This document shows positions 58,755-64,000 of a stretch of 64,000 nucleotides of DNA, piece after piece. Made by a program: the position numbers and the translations under genes. Under the pieces are notes generated by a model that had not been told where the DNA came from, searched no databases, and worked only from the letters and a program-made list of their open reading frames with translations. Source of the stretch: Halolactibacillus miurensis (lineage in GTDB: Bacteria > Bacillota > Bacilli > Bacillales > Amphibacillaceae); NCBI RefSeq assembly GCF_900116255.1, contig NZ_FPAI01000002.1, positions 62,001 through 126,000 on the forward strand, written 5' to 3'. Numbering within the stretch: position 1 is the first letter of the stretch; the number at the start of each line of letters is the position of its first letter.

Positions 58755-59498
58755 ATGTTTGAAAAAACAGAAGCAATTGTTATTCGTACATTTGATTACA
58801 AAGAAACACATAAAATTGTCACCTTGTTGACGAAGCGATTCGGTAAAATAGCGGTCATTGCTCAAGGAGCGAAAAAACCGAAAAGTAGAAATGGTGCCAT
58901 TTCTCAAATGTTTATTCAAGGTGATTTTTTATTAAGAGTAGGCAAAGGTCTTGGTACGCTCCAACAAGGTGATGTGATTCATTCATTTCGCAAAGTGAGA
59001 GAAGACCTATTCAAAACAGCCTATGCGAGTTACATGGCAGAACTTACCTATCGTGTTGTAGATGAAGGTACGCCTTTACCCTTTATCTATGACCAATTGC
59101 TTAAGACGCTTACAGCAATTGAACAAGATAAAGACCCAGAAGTCGTAACGATGATGTATGAGATGAAACTTTACCCGCTCTTAGGAATTAAACCTATGTT
59201 AGATCATTGTCAGTCGTGCGGGACAACCGACAACTTAACTCACTTTTCGATTGGTGATGGTGGTGCGCTGTGTCAGTCGTGTGGCAAGCGAGATACGTAT
59301 AGTTTGGCGTTAAATCCACAAGTGATTAAACTGATGCGACTCTTTTTAGAAGTGGACGTGAACCGAGTTGAGAATATTTCGGTTAAACCTGAAAATAAAC
59401 AGCTATTAAATTATGTGTTAAAAGAGTACTTCGAACATCATTCAGGTGTCTTCTTAAAATCACGTCGGTTTTTAGATCAGTTGGATGCGTTAAAGTAG
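58755..59498 (+). CDS. recO: DNA repair protein RecO
   Basis: Recombination mediator that loads RecA with RecR. The 247-residue product has an N-terminal OB fold (TEAIVIRTFDYKETHKIVTLL), then helical domain, and a zinc site formed by CQSCGTTDN and CQSCGKRD. Length and position after era are normal. Just after its stop is the glyQS promoter. Confidence 0.95.
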   Translation: MFEKTEAIVIRTFDYKETHKIVTLLTKRFGKIAVIAQGAKKPKSRNGAISQMFIQGDFLLRVGKGLGTLQQGDVIHSFRKVREDLFKTAYASYMAELTYRVVDEGTPLPFIYDQLLKTLTAIEQDKDPEVVTMMYEMKLYPLLGIKPMLDHCQSCGTTDNLTHFSIGDGGALCQSCGKRDTYSLALNPQVIKLMRLFLEVDVNRVENISVKPENKQLLNYVLKEYFEHHSGVFLKSRRFLDQLDALK

Positions 59499-59501
59499 CA
59501 C

Positions 59502-59530
59502 TTGACAAAAGCGCGTTGTTTCATTAAGAT
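59502..59530 (+). promoter_or_regulatory. SigA promoter of glyQ-glyS
   Basis: TTGACA (59502-59507), 17-base spacer, TAAGAT (59525-59530), immediately after the recO stop codon and upstream of the T-box. Confidence 0.85.
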
Positions 59531-59552
59531 TTTAACTAGAATATGATTACTA

Positions 59553-59758
59553 GCGATGAAAGAGAAGAGTAAAATAAGGGAACGATTGACTAGCGAATTT
59601 GGGATAGTGAAAGCCAAATAATTGTCCTTATTTGAAGGCGCTCGTGAGCTATTGTTTTAAAAAAAGTGACTAAAGCTTGCTTTAGTAAATAGGGTGGAAC
59701 CGCGGAAATCCCGTCCCTATGTTTCGATCATTGATTGAAGCATAGGGACGGGATTTTT
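59553..59758 (+). promoter_or_regulatory. T-box riboswitch of glyQ-glyS (Gly specifier)
   Basis: tRNA-Gly-sensing leader of the compact glyQS type. AGTA follows GAAG near 59568-59571. The specifier GGC is at 59637-59639 after GAA. The T-box core AGGGTGGAACCGCGG is at 59691-59705. The terminator pairs AAATCCCGTCCCTATG with CATAGGGACGGGATTT (59707-59756), then T. The specifier agrees with the genes it controls. Confidence 0.95.
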
Positions 59759-59831
59759 AATGTGGTAGTTAAATAAGCGTACGACAATAACCATGTAAGA
59801 AATGAAGGGTTTAAAAAAGGAGGACAATGGT

Positions 59832-60722
59832 ATGCATATTCAAGATATGATTTTAACATTACAAAAGCATTGGTCAGATGAAGGCTGTATTTTAATGCAA
59901 GCCTATGACACAGAAAAAGGGGCCGGGACGATGTCACCGATGACTTTACTAAGAAGTTTAGGTCCAGAGCCTTGGAATGTGGCGTATGTAGAACCGTCAC
60001 GTCGACCAGCCGATGGTCGTTACGGTGATAACCCGAATCGATTGTATCAACACCATCAATTCCAGGTGATTATGAAGCCATCACCAGATAATATTCAAGA
60101 GTTATACTTAGATTCACTGAAAAAATTAGGTATTAATCCATTAGAACATGATATTCGTTTTGTCGAAGATAACTGGGAAAATCCAACGCTTGGTGCGGCA
60201 GGACTTGGCTGGGAAGTATGGTTAGACGGGATGGAAATTACACAATTTACGTATTTCCAACAAATTGGTGGTCTGGAAGCCAAACCTGTCGCGGTTGAGA
60301 TTACTTATGGAATGGAACGTTTAGCTTCATATATCCAAGATAAAGAAAATGTGTTTGATTTAACGTGGACGGAAGGTGTCACGGTGCGTGATATTTTCTA
60401 TCAACCAGAATTTGAACATTCAACTTATACATTTGAAGCGTCAGATACAGACTTGTTGTTTAAATTGTTTAATCAATATGAACAAGAAGCTAAGCGGGCG
60501 ATGGAACAATCGCTTGTCTTCCCAGCATATGATTATGTTTTAAAATGTTCACATACCTTCAACTTACTTGATGCGCGTGGGGTCATTTCAGTCACTGAGC
60601 GAACAGGTTATATCGGACGCGTACGTAACTTAGCGCGAGAAATCGCGAAATTATATGTAGAAAAACGTGAAGCTTTAGGTTTCCCAATGTTAAAAGAGGA
60701 GGGCTCTCATGACAACAAGTAA
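59832..60722 (+). CDS. glyQ: Glycyl-tRNA synthetase alpha subunit
   Basis: Catalytic subunit of the alpha2-beta2 glycyl-tRNA synthetase. The 296-residue product starts [19 protein letters not shown]-like, contains [20 protein letters not shown] and [23 protein letters not shown] 59832 has AAAGGAGG 6-9 bases before; the earlier ATG at 59802 does not. It overlaps glyS by 14 bases. Confidence 0.97.
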   Translation: MHIQDMILTLQKHWSDEGCILMQAYDTEKGAGTMSPMTLLRSLGPEPWNVAYVEPSRRPADGRYGDNPNRLYQHHQFQVIMKPSPDNIQELYLDSLKKLGINPLEHDIRFVEDNWENPTLGAAGLGWEVWLDGMEITQFTYFQQIGGLEAKPVAVEITYGMERLASYIQDKENVFDLTWTEGVTVRDIFYQPEFEHSTYTFEASDTDLLFKLFNQYEQEAKRAMEQSLVFPAYDYVLKCSHTFNLLDARGVISVTERTGYIGRVRNLAREIAKLYVEKREALGFPMLKEEGSHDNK

Positions 60723-62796
60723 TGTCTTATTCGAAATTGGTTTAGAAGAAATGCCGGCCCGTTTCTTGACGGACACAGAAAAGCAATTATCTGAAAAAAC
60801 AGCGGCTTGGTTAGACGAGTCACGGTTAGCTTATGAAAAAATGGACACATTTATTACCCCGAGACGTTTTGCGGTCCTTATTCATAACCTTGAATCAAAA
60901 CAGCCTGATCTCCATGAAGAAGTAAGAGGTCCGAAATTACAAATTGCAAAAGACCAAGCAGGCGACTGGTCAAAAGCCGCGATAGGTTTTTGTAAAGGTC
61001 AAGGCAAAACGGTTGAGGATATCGTTGTGAAAACAGTCGATGGCCATGAGTATATTTTTGTTGAAAAATATACTGAAGGACAACTTGCAACCGCCATCTT
61101 ACCAGATTTTAAAGACGTTGTTTTATCGCTTAACTTCCCTAAAAATATGCGATGGGGCGATCGTTCTTTACGGTTTATTCGCCCTATCAAATGGATACTT
61201 GCCTTAAATGATACCGACGTCATTCCGTTTGAGATTGAAGAGGTTGTGTCAAGTAATGACACGCGTGGCCACCGCTTCCTCGGTCACACTATCACAATAA
61301 GTGACGCTTTATCTTACCAAGCGGCCTTAAAAGATGAGTATGTCATCGCAAGTACAACTGAAAGACAGGCGATGATTGTTGAACAAATCAAAGCGCTTGA
61401 AACTGCACAAGATTTTGTTGTGCCAATAGATGAGGACTTGTTAGAAGAAGTCACGCACCTCGTGGAATATCCAACCGTGTTCTACGGAGAGTTTAGTAAA
61501 GACTTCCTAGACGTCCCTGAAGAGGCCTTGATTACATCAATGAAAGAGCACCAACGTTACTTCCCGGTTAGACAAACAGATCACACGTTATTACCGTACT
61601 TTATAGCGGTGCGAAACGGTAACGATGATCATATCGATACCGTGAAACGCGGAAATGAAAAAGTATTGAATGCGCGTCTTAAAGATGCCGTGTTCTTCTA
61701 TGAAGAAGATCAAAAACAATCGATTGAAGCGAATAATGACAAGCTAACACGGATGGTCTTCCAAGAAAAACTCGGTACCTTACATGACAAAGTCGAACGT
61801 GTAACAGCCATCAGTCAAAGTGTGGCGATTGCGCTACAATTTGACCAAGCAGTCGTAAAAGATGTTCACCGTGCGGCTCACATTAGTAAGTTTGACTTAG
61901 TCACCCAAATGGTCAATGAGTTTACCAACTTACAAGGTGTCATGGGCGAAAAGTATGCACGCCTTAAAGGAGAAAGTGAAGCTGTCAGTGTTGCTTTAAA
62001 CGAGCAATATATGCCGCGACATGCACATGACGCTTTACCGGTATCAACCGTCGGTCAAATTTTAAGTGTGGCTGATAAGATGGATACGATCGTGGGTTGT
62101 ATTGCCGTTGGCTTAATGCCAACAGGCTCACAAGACCCTTATGCCTTGCGTCGACAAGCGATGGGGGTGGTTCAAATTTTAGAACGCTTTGGTTGGTCTC
62201 TATCATTTGAAGATTTACTCGACCTCATCGTGAGTCACTATGAAACAACAGCGATTGCCGTGAATGATTATGACGTGGTGAAACATAATGTGACGGACTT
62301 CTTCCGTGCTCGTGTAAGCTATATTGCTAAAGAACGCGGTGTGGAACGTGATATCATAGAAGCTGTCACAAGTTTAGGGCTGGGTCAGTTACATCAACTC
62401 TTCATTAAAGCTAATCTACTAGAAGATAGCCGTAAAGATGAAGCGTTTAAAGAAACGGAAGAAGCGCTCGTACGCTCATTAAATTTAGCAAAGAAAGCAA
62501 CAACAACTGAGGTTGAGGCACATCTATTTGATAATGAATCAGAAACAGCTTTATATCAGACACTCCTTGAAGTGCGAGCCTCATTTGAAGCTCGGATCAA
62601 AGAAGAAGCTTACAAAGAGGCGTTAGAAGAACTTGAGGCACTGACACCGGCAATCAATCGTTTCTTTGACGAGACGATGGTGATGGTTGATAATGACAAA
62701 GTAAAAAACAATCGCCTTGCCTTGCTTAACCAAGTTAAACAACTCGTCGACCAGCTAGGTGATTTCACACAGATTGAATGGAAACAACAATTTTAA
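60709..62796 (+). CDS. glyS: Glycyl-tRNA synthetase beta subunit
   Basis: Beta subunit carrying the tRNA-binding and HD-like domains. The 695-residue product starts [14 protein letters not shown] after the leader residues, contains [13 protein letters not shown] and [19 protein letters not shown], and ends with an ArgRS-type anticodon domain. It is coupled to glyQ. It is followed by ppsR without the ccpN gene found between them in Bacillus subtilis. Confidence 0.96.
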   Translation: MTTSNVLFEIGLEEMPARFLTDTEKQLSEKTAAWLDESRLAYEKMDTFITPRRFAVLIHNLESKQPDLHEEVRGPKLQIAKDQAGDWSKAAIGFCKGQGKTVEDIVVKTVDGHEYIFVEKYTEGQLATAILPDFKDVVLSLNFPKNMRWGDRSLRFIRPIKWILALNDTDVIPFEIEEVVSSNDTRGHRFLGHTITISDALSYQAALKDEYVIASTTERQAMIVEQIKALETAQDFVVPIDEDLLEEVTHLVEYPTVFYGEFSKDFLDVPEEALITSMKEHQRYFPVRQTDHTLLPYFIAVRNGNDDHIDTVKRGNEKVLNARLKDAVFFYEEDQKQSIEANNDKLTRMVFQEKLGTLHDKVERVTAISQSVAIALQFDQAVVKDVHRAAHISKFDLVTQMVNEFTNLQGVMGEKYARLKGESEAVSVALNEQYMPRHAHDALPVSTVGQILSVADKMDTIVGCIAVGLMPTGSQDPYALRRQAMGVVQILERFGWSLSFEDLLDLIVSHYETTAIAVNDYDVVKHNVTDFFRARVSYIAKERGVERDIIEAVTSLGLGQLHQLFIKANLLEDSRKDEAFKETEEALVRSLNLAKKATTTEVEAHLFDNESETALYQTLLEVRASFEARIKEEAYKEALEELEALTPAINRFFDETMVMVDNDKVKNNRLALLNQVKQLVDQLGDFTQIEWKQQF

Positions 62797-62814
62797 AAAG
62801 CTTGAGGTGGTAAC

Positions 62815-63621
62815 ATGGTTAAACCTGTGATTTATTTAGTATCAGATTCACTCGGTGAAACAGCTGAAAAAGTTATCAAATCAGCGCTGTTGCAATTTGG
62901 TGATCATCATGAATATGAATTAGTCAGAGAACCATACGTTGATGGAACAGAGAAAATCAATCATGTGCTCATGACTGTCGCAAGAGATAGGGCGATTGTT
63001 GGTTACACATTAGTTGACCCGGACTTGCGTGAATATATCAGTGAACGTTCCCAAGAACTTGATATTGAAGCCATCGATATTCTAGGGCCAATGCTTGATG
63101 CGATGGAGCGGATGTTTAGGAAAAAGCCGCGAGTAAAACCTGGTCTCAGTCATCAATTAGACGAAGCGTATTTTAAGCGAATTGAAGCGATTGAATTTGC
63201 GGTCAAGTATGACGATGGGCGAGACCCGAGAGGGATTGAAAAAGCAGATATTGTCCTGATAGGTATTTCAAGAACGTCAAAAACGCCTTTAAGTCAATAT
63301 TTAGCACTGAAAAGTTTTAAAGTGGCGAATGTCCCTATCGTACCTGAAGTCGACCCGCCGAAACAACTGTTTGACGTGGACCCAAGTAAATGTATTGGAC
63401 TTAAAATTAATTCAGAGAAATTAAATGATATAAGAAAAGAACGCTTAAAAGCCCTCGGTTTAAAACCGAATGCGAACTACGCAACAACGACGCGTATCGA
63501 ACAAGAACTCGAGTATTTTGAGCGTCTCGTTGAAAGGATTCAGTGTCCTGTGATTGATGTTTCGTATAAAGCAGTCGAAGAAACAGCTAATATTATTTTA
63601 CAGTTACAGATGTTGAGGTAA
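62815..63621 (+). CDS. ppsR: Pyruvate, phosphate dikinase regulatory protein
   Basis: Bifunctional serine/threonine kinase and phosphorylase that switches pyruvate phosphate dikinase or PEP synthase on and off (YqfL in Bacillus). The 268-residue product has the N-terminal YLVSDSLGETAEKV and the P-loop-like ISRTSKTPLSQYLA, with DPSKCIGLKI and VIDVSYKAVEETA. The RBS GAGGTGG precedes the start. The partner dikinase is not in this window. Confidence 0.92.
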   Translation: MVKPVIYLVSDSLGETAEKVIKSALLQFGDHHEYELVREPYVDGTEKINHVLMTVARDRAIVGYTLVDPDLREYISERSQELDIEAIDILGPMLDAMERMFRKKPRVKPGLSHQLDEAYFKRIEAIEFAVKYDDGRDPRGIEKADIVLIGISRTSKTPLSQYLALKSFKVANVPIVPEVDPPKQLFDVDPSKCIGLKINSEKLNDIRKERLKALGLKPNANYATTTRIEQELEYFERLVERIQCPVIDVSYKAVEETANIILQLQMLR

Positions 63622-63630
63622 CATAGTAGC

Positions 63631-63672
63631 AACCTTTTTGTTGATGGTGAACATTGGCAAAAAGGTTTTTGC
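63631..63672 (+). terminator. Terminator after ppsR
   Basis: AACCTTTTTG opposes CAAAAAGGTT across an open loop, followed by five T. Confidence 0.8.
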
Positions 63673-63690
63673 TATTTAGCAATATATGTT

Positions 63691-63719
63691 TTGATGTTTT
63701 CGTTTATTTATACTATAAT
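63691..63719 (+). promoter_or_regulatory. Promoter of the dnaG operon
   Basis: TTGATG (63691-63696), 17-base spacer, perfect TATAAT (63714-63719), about 240 bases before dnaG. It gives a long leader. Confidence 0.75.
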
Positions 63720-63903
63720 TAATATTTGCGTAAAAAACTTGTCTATTTTTGATTTTTTTTGTTTTGAAGGCAGGATTTTTTAACTTATATAAAGAATAAG
63801 TCATAAAAGAAATGTATTTGATAATGGAATACAGCTGAAAGACGTTTAATGCGTGAGTATTTAAGGTAAAGTAATACTATCATGAGGTGGGATTATTTTT
63901 TTC

Positions 63904-63957
63904 TTCTAGATGTCGAATCTTGAAGGAATTTTTGATTTCATCTAGAAATTAAGTGTT
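63904..63957 (+). promoter_or_regulatory. Leader hairpin just upstream of dnaG
   Basis: TTCTAGATG (63904-63912) is perfectly complementary to CATCTAGAA (63949-63957). Inner GAATC and GATTT extend the stem. It ends 10 bases before the dnaG start codon and is not followed by a T run. It may control translation of dnaG or the operon. The rest of 63673-63967 shows only the promoter. Confidence 0.6.
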
Positions 63958-63967
63958 GGTGATATCA

Positions 63968-64000
63968 ATGGCAGGTCAAATTCCTGAACAATTAATTGAA
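63968..64000 (+). CDS. dnaG: DNA primase DnaG, N-terminal fragment (cut by window end)
   Basis: Eleven codons, MAGQIPEQLIE, match the start of Bacillus DnaG (MAxxIPEExIE). TTGGTGAT lies upstream as a Shine-Dalgarno. Position after ppsR and a long leader fits the dnaG-sigA operon. The gene continues beyond the window. The call rests on few residues and gene order; yqxD, found before dnaG in Bacillus subtilis, is not here. Confidence 0.8.
   Translation, partial: MAGQIPEQLIE

Overview
The window is a stretch of chromosome from a low-GC, Gram-positive, endospore-forming member of the Bacillota (Bacillales). It follows the conserved Bacillus-type block that runs from hisS-aspS to dnaG. The evidence is gene content and order (hisS-aspS-6S RNA, rarA, cymR, mnmA, recD2, alaS, mltG, greA, yqeG-yqeM, comE, holA, gpr-spoIIP-lepA-hemW, hrcA-grpE-dnaK-dnaJ, phoH-pgpH-ybeY-dgkA-era-recO-glyQS) together with sporulation genes (sigK, sda, gpr, spoIIP, yqfC, yqfD, an rsfA-family regulator). 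The exact genus cannot be fixed from sequence alone; a Bacillaceae lineage such as Oceanobacillus/Amphibacillus-like organisms would fit, but that is inference.

Layout. 1-3770: T-box-controlled hisS-aspS, then 6S RNA with its own promoter and terminator. 3900-6518: an orphan membrane coiled-coil protein facing an rsfA-family regulator and rarA. 6712-13736: cymR, a cysteine desulfurase, an AT-rich apparently acquired metallopeptidase-TPR gene, then mnmA, a TPR protein and recD2. 13817-18077: a tiny zinc-finger protein, T-box-controlled alaS, ireB, ruvX, yrzB. 18287-23172: mltG, trmR, udk, greA, yrrS, mtnN. 23212-24430 is a compact decision region: sigK (uninterrupted, probable TTG start, sigma-E-type promoter), the small checkpoint gene sda, and a cluster of DnaA boxes between the divergent sda and yqeG promoters. 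24431-34203: the yqeG-yqeM ribosome-biogenesis/NAD/shikimate cluster, comEA-comEB-comEC and holA. 34329-40266: rpsT (reverse), gpr, spoIIP, a small membrane protein, lepA, hemW. 40363-49118: the CIRCE-controlled heat-shock operon, prmA, rsmE, mtaB, rpsU and yqeY. 49293-59498: nfeD-floA, yqfC-yqfD, phoH, pgpH, ybeY, dgkA, era, recO. 59499-64000: T-box-controlled glyQ-glyS, ppsR and the first 11 codons of dnaG.

Together the genes are mostly translation (three tRNA-synthetase T-box units, ribosome assembly GTPases, tRNA and rRNA modification), proteostasis, DNA uptake and replication, with sporulation genes threaded through them. Three sigma-E-like promoters (rsfA-family gene, sigK, yqfC) suggest that mother-cell gene expression is intact.

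No prophage, transposon, CRISPR array, rRNA or tRNA gene was seen. The most interesting points are the sda/DnaA-box/sigK region, the transferred-looking metallopeptidase gene that splits the desulfurase-mnmA pair, an RBS-masking hairpin in front of comEC, and leader hairpins before rpsU and dnaG. Nothing in the window is clearly a wholly new multi-gene system. Many start codons were chosen from ribosome-binding-site spacing rather than from the longest frame, as noted per gene.
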